DNA of 64,000 nucleotides from Rhizobium sp. 2MFCol3.1. GTDB lineage: Bacteria; Pseudomonadota; Alphaproteobacteria; Rhizobiales; Rhizobiaceae. The notes beneath the pieces are model-generated. The model made no database searches. It saw only the letters and a program-made list of their open reading frames with translations, and had not been told where the DNA came from. A program made the position numbers and the translations under genes. The stretch is from the NCBI RefSeq assembly GCF_000377565.1, contig NZ_KB898373.1:1-64000 (forward strand), written 5' to 3'. Of the stretch, positions 43,916 to 53,200 are shown piece by piece. Position 1 is the stretch's first letter. Each line of letters opens with the position of its first letter.

Positions 43916-44167
43916 ATGAATACGACGATCCGCGAACTGCTTGCGAAATTCGGCAAGCTGCCTGTGGCCATCGACACCGTGGCCGACGATGCCGATTTGT
44001 ACGCGGCGGGGCTCACCTCCTTCGCTTCGGTTCAGCTCATGCTCGGCATCGAGGACGCCTTCGATATCGAGTTCCCGGACAATCTCCTCAATCGCAAGTC
44101 CTTCGCCAGCATCTCGGCCATCGCCCGGACCGTTGATCTGATCAAGGATAGCCGGAAGGTCGCCTGA
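43916..44167 (+). CDS. Acyl (aminoacyl) carrier protein
   Basis: 83 residues, acyl-carrier-protein fold. The phosphopantetheine Ser is in AAGLTSFASVQLML near residue 35 (GLTS rather than the usual DSL), helix two follows, and IEDAFDIEFPDNLLNRKSFASI is typical of carrier proteins. GGAG stands 8 bases before the ATG. Its stop overlaps the next start by one base. Set before an aminoacyl:carrier-protein ligase, it is the probable acceptor of the activated amino acid, as shown for the paired carrier proteins in Bradyrhizobium and Agrobacterium. Confidence 0.9.
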   Translation: MNTTIRELLAKFGKLPVAIDTVADDADLYAAGLTSFASVQLMLGIEDAFDIEFPDNLLNRKSFASISAIARTVDLIKDSRKVA

Positions 44168-45348
44168 TGAACTTCCCGGTCAAAATCACGGAAGACAGTT
44201 ATGCAGCAAGGGCTGCCCGCGTTGCCGCTATCGCGGCGAAATTCGCGGACGCCGTCGATTTTGAAGGCCGGTTTCCTCAGGAAGCCGTGGATGCGATGAA
44301 GGCGGAGCGCCTGCTTAGCATCCAGATTCCACGCAGCCTCGGCGGCGAAAGCGCAACGACGACCGAGATCGCCGAGCTTTGCTCTATGCTTGGCCAGGCC
44401 TGCGCCGCCAGCGCCATGGTTTTCGCCATGCACCATATCAAGCTCTCAAGCCTCGTCGAGCATGGGGCGGAGAGCGCGTGGCACGCCGACTTCATGCGCC
44501 GCATCGCTGCCGAACAGCTATTGATCGGGTCGGCAACGACCGAAGGCGGCATCGGCGGCAATCTGCGCAACAGCATTTGCGCCATTCATGTCGAGGGCGG
44601 TGTTTGCCGTCTCGAAAAGGATGCGACGGTCATTTCTTACGGCGCCCACGCCGATGCGATCCTGATTACCTCGCGCGCTCATGCGGATGCCGCGCCTTCC
44701 GATCAGGTTCTGACGGCGTTTCTGAAGGATCAGTATACGCTCGAAAAGACGCATGCCTGGAACACGCTTGGCATGCGTGGCACCTGCTCCGACGGCTTCC
44801 TGTTCAAGGGTGAAGCGCCGGCGAGCCAGATCCTGCCGAAGCCTTTCGCCGAGATCGCCGCGCAGTCGATGCTGGCGTCCTCGCACCTGCTCTGGAGCGG
44901 TGTGTGGTACGGCATCGCCATCGATGCATTCTCGCGCGCGCAGGCCTTCGTGCGCGCCGCCGCTCGCAAGTCGCCGGGCGCGCCGCCTCCGGGCGCGCTG
45001 CGTCTCGCCGAAGTGTCGAACCTGTTGCAGATGGTGAAGTCCAACGTCGTCGCGGGCCTCAAGGCCTACGAAGATGCCAAGGCCGATCCCGACAAGCTGT
45101 CGTCCATGGCCTTCGCCGTGGCGATGAACAACGTCAAGATCGCATCGTCGGAAACGATCCTCGAGATCGTCAACCACGCCATGCTGATCTGCGGCATCAT
45201 GGGCTACAAGAACGGTACGCCCTTCAGCCTCGGCCGCCATCTTCGCGATGCGCATTCCGCTCAATTGATGATTTCCAACGACCGCATCCTTGGCAACACG
45301 TCGAGCATGCTCCTTGTCCACAAGCAGGACACTAGCCTACTGGGGTGA
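44167..45348 (+). CDS. Acyl-CoA dehydrogenase family flavoprotein
   Basis: 393 residues with the acyl-CoA dehydrogenase fold: N-terminal helices, SATTEGGIGGN as the FAD-binding beta-domain segment, and a helical C-terminal domain with GYKNGTPFSLGRHLRDAHSAQ. The catalytic Glu of medium-chain enzymes is expected just after the RDA stretch, in a YEGT-like motif; this protein reads LMISNDRILG there, so canonical dehydrogenation is doubtful. It may oxidise a carrier-bound aminoacyl or acyl group (as PltE-type enzymes do with prolyl-carrier protein) or be a class D flavin monooxygenase-like protein. It overlaps the carrier gene and is directly followed by the ligase. Confidence 0.82.
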   Translation: MNFPVKITEDSYAARAARVAAIAAKFADAVDFEGRFPQEAVDAMKAERLLSIQIPRSLGGESATTTEIAELCSMLGQACAASAMVFAMHHIKLSSLVEHGAESAWHADFMRRIAAEQLLIGSATTEGGIGGNLRNSICAIHVEGGVCRLEKDATVISYGAHADAILITSRAHADAAPSDQVLTAFLKDQYTLEKTHAWNTLGMRGTCSDGFLFKGEAPASQILPKPFAEIAAQSMLASSHLLWSGVWYGIAIDAFSRAQAFVRAAARKSPGAPPPGALRLAEVSNLLQMVKSNVVAGLKAYEDAKADPDKLSSMAFAVAMNNVKIASSETILEIVNHAMLICGIMGYKNGTPFSLGRHLRDAHSAQLMISNDRILGNTSSMLLVHKQDTSLLG

Positions 45349-45353
45349 ACGAC

Positions 45354-46262
45354 ATGGATATGCAGACCTCCTTTCTGGACCGGCTCTTTGAATCCGGCCT
45401 TCTGATCGATATGGGCGTCGATGGCCTCTATGGCCGCAGCGGCCAGTTCGAGGACGTGATTGCCGCCTTCGAGCGCCTGATCGATCGCTTCGGCGGCGAG
45501 GACGGCGCGGAAGCGATGCGCTTTCCGCCAGGCATGAACCGCGAGATCTTCGAAAAGAGCGGTTACATGAAGAGCTTCCCGCAGCTGGCCGGTACGGTGC
45601 ACAGCTTCTGCGGCAACGAGCTCGACCACATGAACCTGTTGCAGTGCATGGAAGTGGGCGACGACTGGACCAAGGGCCAGGAAGCCACCGAAATCGTGCT
45701 GACGCCGGCCGCCTGCTATCCGCTCTACCCGACGGTCGCCCGCCGCGGCAACCTGCCGAAGGACGGCGCGCTGTTCGACCTGCAGTCCTACTGCTTCCGC
45801 CATGAGCCGTCGCGCGATCCGGCCCGCCAGCAGCTGTTCCGCATGCGCGAATATGTCTGCATGGGCACCGAGCTGCACGTCACTGATTTCCGCCAGAAGT
45901 GGATGGATCGCGGCCTTGAGATGATGAAGCTCGTCGGTCTCGACGTCACCATCGACGTCGCCAACGATCCGTTCTTCGGCCGCGCCGGCAAGATGATGGT
46001 CAACAACCAGCGTGACCAGAACCTGAAGTTCGAGCTTCTGATCCCGATCACCTCGACGGCCAATCCGACGGCCTGCATGAGCTTCAACTTCCATCAGGAT
46101 TCCTTCGGCCAGAAGTGGGGCCTGAACCTCGAGGACGGCAGCGTCGCGTTTACCGCCTGCGTCGGCTTCGGTCTGGAACGCATCGCGCTGGCGCTGTTCC
46201 ATCACCATGGCCTCGACGTCAAGCTGTGGCCGGCCTCCGTGCGTCAGGCGCTCTGGGGCTAA
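45354..46262 (+). CDS. Amino acid:[carrier-protein] ligase (aaRS-like)
   Basis: 302 residues. It is a class II synthetase core resembling archaeal-type seryl-tRNA synthetase without tRNA-binding domain; known homologues in Bradyrhizobium and Agrobacterium attach Gly or Ala to a carrier protein, not to tRNA. Visible: class II motif 2 in FRHEPSRDPARQQLFRMREYV (start FRHEPSRD), motif 3 in VGFGLERIALALF, and likely zinc ligands Cys in AACYPLYP, Glu in MGTELHV and Cys in FTACVGFG. ATG 45354 is used, with GGGG upstream; GTG 45345, overlapping the previous stop, is the alternative. The amino acid cannot be told by eye. Confidence 0.92.
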   Translation: MDMQTSFLDRLFESGLLIDMGVDGLYGRSGQFEDVIAAFERLIDRFGGEDGAEAMRFPPGMNREIFEKSGYMKSFPQLAGTVHSFCGNELDHMNLLQCMEVGDDWTKGQEATEIVLTPAACYPLYPTVARRGNLPKDGALFDLQSYCFRHEPSRDPARQQLFRMREYVCMGTELHVTDFRQKWMDRGLEMMKLVGLDVTIDVANDPFFGRAGKMMVNNQRDQNLKFELLIPITSTANPTACMSFNFHQDSFGQKWGLNLEDGSVAFTACVGFGLERIALALFHHHGLDVKLWPASVRQALWG

Positions 46263-46270
46263 GGGGAACG

Positions 46271-47233
46271 ATGGCATCCGTCTTCCCGGGGATCAGCCCG
46301 GACAGCTATTCCCCACATGCGCTGCATTCCATGGAGCGCATGTGGCCGGAGACCAATTGCTATATCGACCTCTGGATCGAAGTGCTGAACACGCTTGGGC
46401 TCGCGCCTCAGGCGATGCTCGGCTTCACGCTCGGCCAGGATTTCGAGGGCGACCAGTTCACCTTCTTCAAGGTGCCGCTCGAGGATCTGGAAGCGCTCTA
46501 CGGTATCAGGGTCACCGAGCTTGCGATCTTCGACAAGGTCGAGCGGCACGTCACGACGCAGATTGCGCGCGGGCGTCTTTGCCTGATCGAGATGGATAGC
46601 TTCTACATGCCCGACACGCAGGGCACCGCCTACCGGCAGGAGCACGGCAAGACGACGGTTGCTATCAACCGGCTGGATGTCGCGAATAAGCGGGTCGACT
46701 ACTTCCATAATGGTGGCTTCTTTTCGCTCGAAGGTGAGGATTTCGACGGGCTGTTTCAGCTCAATCTTCGCGACGAGGATCCGCAGTTCCTGCCCTACAC
46801 CGAGTTCGCCAAGTTCCCCGACGTGCCTGTCGATCCGCAGGCAACGCGTGGCGTTTCGCGCGCGCTGCTGTCCTCGCATTTCGCCCGCCGCCCGCGTGAA
46901 AACCCGATCCGAGCTTTCGCTGGCGTGTTTCCAGAGCAGGTCGAGGCAGTGGCCGAGCGACCCTTCGGCTTCTTCCACAAATACGCCTTCAACACGCTGC
47001 GCCAGTTCGGCGCCAATTTCGAGCTCATGGCCGATCATCTGGTCTGGCATTCGGAGGCCGAATTCGGCGAGGCCGCCGAGCATGCGCGCAAGCTGTCGGA
47101 GGCTGCGAAATCCGTGCAGTTCCAGCTGGCGCGCGCCGTGACGCGCAAGAAGTTCGAGCCGCTTGCGACCGCGCTTGATCCGGCGGCCGATGCGTGGGAT
47201 TCGATGATGGCTTCGCTCAAGAAACGTCTTTGA
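46271..47233 (+). CDS. DUF1839 family protein, possible aminoacyl transferase
   Basis: 320 residues, DUF1839. Start MASVFPGISPDSYS follows GGGGAACG. A possible papain-like catalytic set is seen: Cys30 in PETNCYIDLW at the head of a helix, His125 in RQEHGKTTV and Asn147 in YFHNGGFF, with LIEMDSFYMPDT before the His. This layout resembles BtrH-type enzymes and C39-like folds, where BtrH moves an acyl group from a carrier protein to an aminoglycoside. I infer, without proof, transfer of the carrier-bound amino acid to an acceptor. The C-terminal helical part (about 200-320) has no recognised motif. DUF1839 genes recur next to such ligases. Confidence 0.8.
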   Translation: MASVFPGISPDSYSPHALHSMERMWPETNCYIDLWIEVLNTLGLAPQAMLGFTLGQDFEGDQFTFFKVPLEDLEALYGIRVTELAIFDKVERHVTTQIARGRLCLIEMDSFYMPDTQGTAYRQEHGKTTVAINRLDVANKRVDYFHNGGFFSLEGEDFDGLFQLNLRDEDPQFLPYTEFAKFPDVPVDPQATRGVSRALLSSHFARRPRENPIRAFAGVFPEQVEAVAERPFGFFHKYAFNTLRQFGANFELMADHLVWHSEAEFGEAAEHARKLSEAAKSVQFQLARAVTRKKFEPLATALDPAADAWDSMMASLKKRL

Positions 47234-47249
47234 AGCCGGAGGCCTGATC

Positions 47250-49724
47250 ATGCGTGGGAGACTGGCGAGCATCGCGGCGGAGGAGATTGCGCTCAGCGAG
47301 GGATGGAACCTGGTTCTGACGGAACCCGGCGTCTGCGCCAATCCGCACGACCTGCCGCTTTCCGCCCAGTTCATCCCCGCCGAGGTGCCGGGCACTGTCG
47401 CTGCCGCGCTGGAGAGAGCGGGCTTGTTCGATCGCGAAAATCCCGTGCCGCTCGACACCAGGGACGCCTGGTATGTCTGCCGCCTGTTTGACGCCGCGCC
47501 GGGTGACGCTATCCTGCGCTTCGAGGGGCTGGCGACGCTTTGCCATGTGTTCATGAACGGTCAGGAGATCCTCTCGTCCGAGAGCATGTTCACCATGCAT
47601 GAGGTGCCGGTGACGCTGTCCGGCGGCGACGAACTGGCGCTTTGCTTCCGCGCGCTTGCGCCCCGCATCGCCGAAAGCGGTCCGCGCGCTCGCTGGCGGC
47701 CGCAGATGATCACGCCGCAGGGCTTGAAGAACGTCCGCACCACGCTGCTCGGCCGCATGCCCGGCTGGTGCCCTGAGATCCACGCCGCCGGCCCTTGGCG
47801 GCCGGTCACTCTGGTGCGCCGCGACGTCGTTTCGCTGGATGATGTCAGCGTGCGGGCGGTGCTGGAGCCGGATGGTTCGGGCAAGCTCAGCGTGTCGGTC
47901 CGCACCGACGCAGAGGCGCCCGAATTGTCGCTGCGCTGCGGCGGCATCGAGCAGGCGTTCGAAAAGGTGGGCGAGCGGCATTATTCGGCCATTCTGAGGC
48001 TGAAGGACGTGGAGCCCTGGTGGCCACACACGCACGGAACGCCGCGTCTCTATGACTACGCCGTCGTCATCGATGGTGCCGAACATCCACTGGGCAAGAC
48101 CGGCTTCCGGAGCGTTGCGGCCGATCGCGGCACTGACGGCAGCGATTTCGCGCTTCTCATCAACGGCGAGCGGGTGTTCTGCCGCGGTGCGGTCTGGACC
48201 ACGGCCGATATCGTGAAGCTTCCCGGTGCGCGGGCGGATTATGAGCCGTTCCTGCGGCTGGCGGCCGAGGCCGGCATGAACATGATCCGCATCGGCGGCA
48301 CAATGGCTTATGAGACGCCCGAATTCTTCCGGCTTTGCGACGAGCTCGGGCTGATGGTCTGGCAGGACTTCATGTTCGCCAATTTCGACTATCCGAAGAA
48401 CGACAAGGCCTTTACCGCGCATGTGCATGCCGAGGTCGAGGAGTTCCTGCACGGCGTGCAGGGTTCGCCGTCGCTTACGGTGCTCTGCGGCGGCAGCGAG
48501 ATCTATCAGCAGGCGGCGATGCTCGGCCTGCCGCCGGAATTCTGGTCCGGCCCGATCATCGACGAGATCATTCCGGCGATCGCGGCGCGGCTCTGCCCCG
48601 AAATCCCGTACGTTCCCAATTCGCCCTCCGGCGGCGACATGGCGTTTTCGCCGAATGCCGGCGTGACGCATTATTACGGTGTAGGCGCCTATATGCGGCC
48701 GCTCGACGATGCGCGCCGCGCCAATGTGCGCTTCGCGGCCGAGAGCCTCGCCTTTGCCAACGTGCCGCAGCAGAAGACGCTGCAGCGCCATCTTGACGTT
48801 CCGCCGGTGCACAGCCCGCTATGGAAATCCCGCGTACCAAGGGATCGCGGCGCCTCCTGGGATTTCGAGGATGTGCGCGATTTCTATCTCGGCGCACTCT
48901 ACGACGTCGATCCGGCGCGCCTGCGCCGCGAAAACCGCGATCTCTATCTCGACCTGTCGCGCGCCGTCACCGGCGAGGTGGCGGAGGAGACCTTCGCGGA
49001 ATGGCGGCGCAAGGGGTCGAGCTGCAATGGCGCGCTGGTCTGGACGCTGCAGGACTTGTTGCCCGGCGCCGGCTGGGGTGTGATCGATTCAACCGGCGCA
49101 CCGAAGCCGATCTGGTACGCGCTGCGCCGCGCCTTCCGGCCGGTGCAGGTCTTGATGACCGACGAGGGGACCAATGGCCTCGACGTGCATGTCATCAACG
49201 AGACCGAACACAGCCTGCAACTGGATCTCGAGGTCATCTGCTTCAGAAACGGCCGGCAGAATGTGGCAAGCGGCGGACGCATCCTGACGCTTGCGCCACG
49301 CAGCGCCGAGACGTTTGCCGCGACCGATCTCTTCGGCGCCTTCTTCGACACCACCTACGCGTTCCGCTTCGGGCCGCCGGCGCATGACGTCACGGTGGCG
49401 CGCCTCAGGCTTCCCGAGGGTGGCGCGGTGGTGGCCGATGCCTTCCATTTCCCGCAGGGGCGCTCGAGGGCCGTGCACGATGCCGAGATCCAGGTGTCGC
49501 TGGTCGAAGACGGCGGCGCGTGGTTTGCGGATCTCGCGACCGACAGGCTGGCACAGTCGGTGCATCTTAGCGTCGATGGTTTCCGGCCCGACGATGACTG
49601 GTTCCATCTGGCGCCGGGGGCCGCCAAGCGCGTTCTCCTGCGGCCGCTTTCCGGGCGAGGAGCGGATGATCGTCCGACCGGCGAGGTGCTGACGCCAGGC
49701 GGCGCGCGCGCCTTTTCGTTCTAG
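47250..49724 (+). CDS. Glycoside hydrolase family 2 protein, beta-mannosidase-like
   Basis: 824 residues. GH2 domain order is visible: N-terminal sugar-binding domain with PGTVAAALERAG and DAWYVCRLF, an immunoglobulin-like domain, and a TIM barrel with the INGERVFCRGAVW start and MIRIGGTMAYE. The acid/base Glu is in VLCGGSEIYQ (beta-mannosidase CGGNE-like) and the nucleophile Glu probably in RFAAESLAFANVP, equal to the SEFG region. No signal peptide, so it should act in the cytosol. In this cluster it might trim a mannose- or related sugar-bearing intermediate. It starts 16 bases after the DUF1839 stop. Confidence 0.88.
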   Translation: MRGRLASIAAEEIALSEGWNLVLTEPGVCANPHDLPLSAQFIPAEVPGTVAAALERAGLFDRENPVPLDTRDAWYVCRLFDAAPGDAILRFEGLATLCHVFMNGQEILSSESMFTMHEVPVTLSGGDELALCFRALAPRIAESGPRARWRPQMITPQGLKNVRTTLLGRMPGWCPEIHAAGPWRPVTLVRRDVVSLDDVSVRAVLEPDGSGKLSVSVRTDAEAPELSLRCGGIEQAFEKVGERHYSAILRLKDVEPWWPHTHGTPRLYDYAVVIDGAEHPLGKTGFRSVAADRGTDGSDFALLINGERVFCRGAVWTTADIVKLPGARADYEPFLRLAAEAGMNMIRIGGTMAYETPEFFRLCDELGLMVWQDFMFANFDYPKNDKAFTAHVHAEVEEFLHGVQGSPSLTVLCGGSEIYQQAAMLGLPPEFWSGPIIDEIIPAIAARLCPEIPYVPNSPSGGDMAFSPNAGVTHYYGVGAYMRPLDDARRANVRFAAESLAFANVPQQKTLQRHLDVPPVHSPLWKSRVPRDRGASWDFEDVRDFYLGALYDVDPARLRRENRDLYLDLSRAVTGEVAEETFAEWRRKGSSCNGALVWTLQDLLPGAGWGVIDSTGAPKPIWYALRRAFRPVQVLMTDEGTNGLDVHVINETEHSLQLDLEVICFRNGRQNVASGGRILTLAPRSAETFAATDLFGAFFDTTYAFRFGPPAHDVTVARLRLPEGGAVVADAFHFPQGRSRAVHDAEIQVSLVEDGGAWFADLATDRLAQSVHLSVDGFRPDDDWFHLAPGAAKRVLLRPLSGRGADDRPTGEVLTPGGARAFSF

Positions 49725-49814
49725 AGGCGCTCGTCGCAAAAGATGAGGCGCAATCAATTTCGAAAGACTTTCTTATTAAAATAGGCCCTTCGAACGGCCT
49801 AAAGCGGATACGGT

Positions 49815-52800
49815 ATGTCTAAGGGAATTATCGCGAATTCTGTGATGAACGGCGCGGCGGGAATGCTGCTTCTGGTAACGGGGTTCCTGTCTTCCATCAT
49901 CACCGCCCGGCTGCTCGGGCCGGAGGCGAACGGCATCGTCGCCTTCTCGCTCTGGCTCGTGGTGACAGGCGCGTCGATCGCCGAGCTTGGCTCCAGCATC
50001 ACCATGTCGAAGACGCTGCCGCAGCTTCAGGCGGAAGGTTTTGACGCGCGCCGGCGACTGGGTTTCGCCTCGCTGCTCGTCACCGTCATGCTGTGCTCCA
50101 CCTTGTTTTTGCTCGGCCTCTACGCGGTCTTCTTCCTGACATCAGAGAAGATGCATTGGGCGAAGACCGCCCCCTCAGTCGCCTACGTCACGGGCGCGCT
50201 GTTCTTCGTGCAGGCGATCGGATCCTTCGTCAAATTCTACCTCATCGGTGAGCGCCGGCTGACCGATTTCTTCAAGCTCGCCATGGGTGTGTGCCTGCTG
50301 CAGCTGATCGGCGTCGGCGCCGGCGCCGTGCTTTATGGGGTCGAGGGCGTGCTGGTCGGCTATCTGCTGGGGCAGATGGTGTTCTTCATCGCCACCATCC
50401 CGATCCTGATGACGCCGCGCGACCGCTGCGGGGTTCCGCTCAAATATCTGGCGGCCTCCTCGATCGTGCTCTCGGCGCAGTTCCTGATCGATTCCATCTT
50501 TCTCAACAGGCTGGAGCTTTTGTTCCTGCAGCAGTTCTGGTCGGTCGAGATGGTCGGTTTCTATGCCGTCGGCCTGTCCGTCGCCAATATCGCGCTGCAG
50601 CTGCCGATCCAGATGACGGGCAGCCTGCTCCCCTATTATTCGGAGCGGCGCCACTCGAGCGACGACCGCACCCTGCCGGTCGAGGTATTCGCGGCCGTGA
50701 CCCGCAGCATGGCCTATATCATCCTGCCGATGAGCTTCGGGCTTGCCGCCATATCGAGCGAGTTGGTGCGCGCGGTGTTCGGTGAGGCATTCGCGCGCAG
50801 CGGAACCGTCGTGGCGCTGCTGGCGCTTGCCGCCCCGTCCTACACCTTCATGCAGACGCTCAGCCTCTATCTGCTGTCGATGGACCGCGCCCGCGACCGG
50901 CTGAAGGTCAGCCTCGTCGGCGCTGCCGTGATGACGCTTGGTTGCCTTGCGGTCGTTCCGTTCTTCGCCGCCGAGGGTGCCGCGATGGTGCGCATCGGAG
51001 TGTTCACGATTATGTGTATAATCATGGTGCGGCAGACCGGTTTCGGCTCTCAGCTCTCTGGTCTTTACGTAAATCTGCTCAAGACGCTTGCCGCGTCGGT
51101 TCTGTGCGCAATTATAGCCATCGGAATTTTACACTATATCAATGGTTCTATTGGACTTCTTCTCGCAGTCGTTCTTGGGGGCGCTGGCTATATTGTTGCG
51201 CTCAAGCTTTTAAAGGCAATTCCGCGAGAGGATGCCGACGTTATGTTGTCGATCGTTGAAAAATTGCCCGGCTCGGTAGGAAAGTCCGCCCACAAGGCCG
51301 TCGCCTTCATCGCGCCGGCAAACGCCAAGGCGGCGGAAGCCGAAGAGGCGATCGAGATCACCGTCGAGACCGGTCTTGCCGAGGGCGCCGGCAACGAGGC
51401 CGCGCTGCCATTCGCTTTCGATGGCACGATCGGGATGTTCAAGCCGGAGAACGCTGGCGTTGCCAAGCGCTCCACGGCGGTGCTCTTCGTCAATCCCTGG
51501 GGGCTTGAGGAAATGTGCAGCCGGCGGTTCTTCCGCGTCACGGCGGAGCATTTCGCGGGCCTCGGCGTGCCCAGCCTGCGCTTCGATTATCCCGGCGCCG
51601 GCGATGCACTCGATGTCGACGACACTGTTGGCCTGAAGGTCTGGGAAGACGCGATCCGCGACGCCGCCGAGCGGTTGAAGCAGTTGAGCGGCTGCAGCCG
51701 CATCATCATCGTCGCGCAGGGGCTCGGTGCGGCACTGGCGCAGAGAACCGCGCCGTCGATCGAAGGCGTCGATGCCATCGTCCTGCTCGGTCCCGTCATC
51801 AATGGCCGCGCTTATCTGCGCGAGCTTCGTGCATGGGCGACGTTCATCAATCATCACCTGGGATTGGGCGAGGATGCCATTCCTGAGGGCAAGCACATGA
51901 TCGCCGGGCTGCAGATGCCCGATGGGATCGCCGCGGAGCTTTCGAAGGTCCGCATCGCCGCGCCGGAAACGCTGGCAGCACAGCGTTACCTCATTCTCGA
52001 GCGCCCGGAGCGCGCCGACGACACGACGCTTGCCGACAATCTGACCGCGCTCGGCGCGACGGTCGAGCAGCAGACGTTCAAGGGCTATGACAGGCTGATT
52101 TCCGACCCGGTCTTCTCGCGGACGCCGATGGAGGTCGTCGAGACGCTGGCGCGATGGGTGGACGAGCAAACGTCGGTCGATCCGGCCGCCGTGCCTTCCG
52201 CCTCCGCTGTCGATGCCCAGTCGCTCGCAGGCGATGGCTTCGAGGAAGTGCCGGTGCGTTTTGGCGCGTTCAATCATCTGGTCGGCGTCGTCACGCGTCC
52301 GGTCGGAAGGCCGCGCGGCAACAGCGTGGTGTTCCTGTCGACCGCCTACGACCGCCAGTCCGGCTGGGGCCGGGCGATCACCGACATGGCCCGGGGGCTT
52401 GCCCGCGAGGGCGTCGCGTCGATCCGCTTCGATTCCGCCAATGTCGGTGACAGCCCGCCGCGTCCCGATGCACCGGATCAGATCCTCTATTCCGCCACCC
52501 AGAACGCCGATGCGCAGGCCGCACTCGATCTGCTCGAAGGCATGGTGCCGGGCCCGCTGATGGTCGCCGGGCGCTGCAGCGGCGGCTATGTCGCCATCCG
52601 CTCGGCCGTCGACGATGTCAGGGTCAAGGCTGCCGTGTCGATCAATCCCTTCGTCTATTACTGGGATCCGAACCAGCCGGTCGAGCGCAAGCATGTCGTG
52701 TCGGTGCCGCGCAGCTTCGAGGATTACGGCCAGCGGCTTTCCAGCTTCGCCACAGTCAAGCGTCTCATGAAGGGCGATATCGACGTGCTGGCGGCGACGC

Positions 52801-53126
52801 GCAATGTCATCATCGCCTTCTCGCGCCGCATGTCGGTGCGCATCGCGCCGCTGCTCGAATATCTGCCGAGCCGCCGGCACACGGCGAGCGAGGTGAAGAA
52901 GTCCTTCGTCACCGTCGGCAAGCGCAAGGTGCCGCTGACGCTAATCTACAGCGAAGGCGATGTCGGGCTGGAGCACATGTATTTCCACTTCGGCCCTGGC
53001 GGCCGCAAGTTCGAGCGCCATCCGAACGTCCGGCTGGTGATGCTGCCCGATGCCGATCACAATCTGACGCCGCCGGAATCGCGCCGGACGGTGTTCGCCG
53101 AGATCGCGCGGCTGGCGAAGGCCTGA
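49815..53126 (+). CDS. Fusion of Wzx/MATE-like flippase with two alpha/beta-hydrolase domains
   Basis: 1103 residues. Residues about 1-470 form a multi-helix polysaccharide flippase (SVMNGAAGMLLLVTGFLSSIITARLLGPEANGIVAF at the start, read in parts), then two alpha/beta-hydrolase domains follow (about 530-790 and 800-1103). In the first, the nucleophile elbow reads AQGLG with Gln635 in place of Ser, and no catalytic His is apparent, so it is likely a pseudo-enzyme. In the second, the elbow is GRCSGG with Cys921, with Asp1049 (SEGDVG) and His1082 (DADHN) as possible triad members. Cys-type elbows are known in exosortase-associated hydrolases. It may export and process a lipid-linked glycan. Confidence 0.88.
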   Translation: MSKGIIANSVMNGAAGMLLLVTGFLSSIITARLLGPEANGIVAFSLWLVVTGASIAELGSSITMSKTLPQLQAEGFDARRRLGFASLLVTVMLCSTLFLLGLYAVFFLTSEKMHWAKTAPSVAYVTGALFFVQAIGSFVKFYLIGERRLTDFFKLAMGVCLLQLIGVGAGAVLYGVEGVLVGYLLGQMVFFIATIPILMTPRDRCGVPLKYLAASSIVLSAQFLIDSIFLNRLELLFLQQFWSVEMVGFYAVGLSVANIALQLPIQMTGSLLPYYSERRHSSDDRTLPVEVFAAVTRSMAYIILPMSFGLAAISSELVRAVFGEAFARSGTVVALLALAAPSYTFMQTLSLYLLSMDRARDRLKVSLVGAAVMTLGCLAVVPFFAAEGAAMVRIGVFTIMCIIMVRQTGFGSQLSGLYVNLLKTLAASVLCAIIAIGILHYINGSIGLLLAVVLGGAGYIVALKLLKAIPREDADVMLSIVEKLPGSVGKSAHKAVAFIAPANAKAAEAEEAIEITVETGLAEGAGNEAALPFAFDGTIGMFKPENAGVAKRSTAVLFVNPWGLEEMCSRRFFRVTAEHFAGLGVPSLRFDYPGAGDALDVDDTVGLKVWEDAIRDAAERLKQLSGCSRIIIVAQGLGAALAQRTAPSIEGVDAIVLLGPVINGRAYLRELRAWATFINHHLGLGEDAIPEGKHMIAGLQMPDGIAAELSKVRIAAPETLAAQRYLILERPERADDTTLADNLTALGATVEQQTFKGYDRLISDPVFSRTPMEVVETLARWVDEQTSVDPAAVPSASAVDAQSLAGDGFEEVPVRFGAFNHLVGVVTRPVGRPRGNSVVFLSTAYDRQSGWGRAITDMARGLAREGVASIRFDSANVGDSPPRPDAPDQILYSATQNADAQAALDLLEGMVPGPLMVAGRCSGGYVAIRSAVDDVRVKAAVSINPFVYYWDPNQPVERKHVVSVPRSFEDYGQRLSSFATVKRLMKGDIDVLAATRNVIIAFSRRMSVRIAPLLEYLPSRRHTASEVKKSFVTVGKRKVPLTLIYSEGDVGLEHMYFHFGPGGRKFERHPNVRLVMLPDADHNLTPPESRRTVFAEIARLAKA

Positions 53127-53200
53127 GCGGGCACAGGCATGCGCCTGTCCGCTTCGGGGTGGTCGATTTCTCTGATTATCGAGGATTGCGCCGGTTTTTG

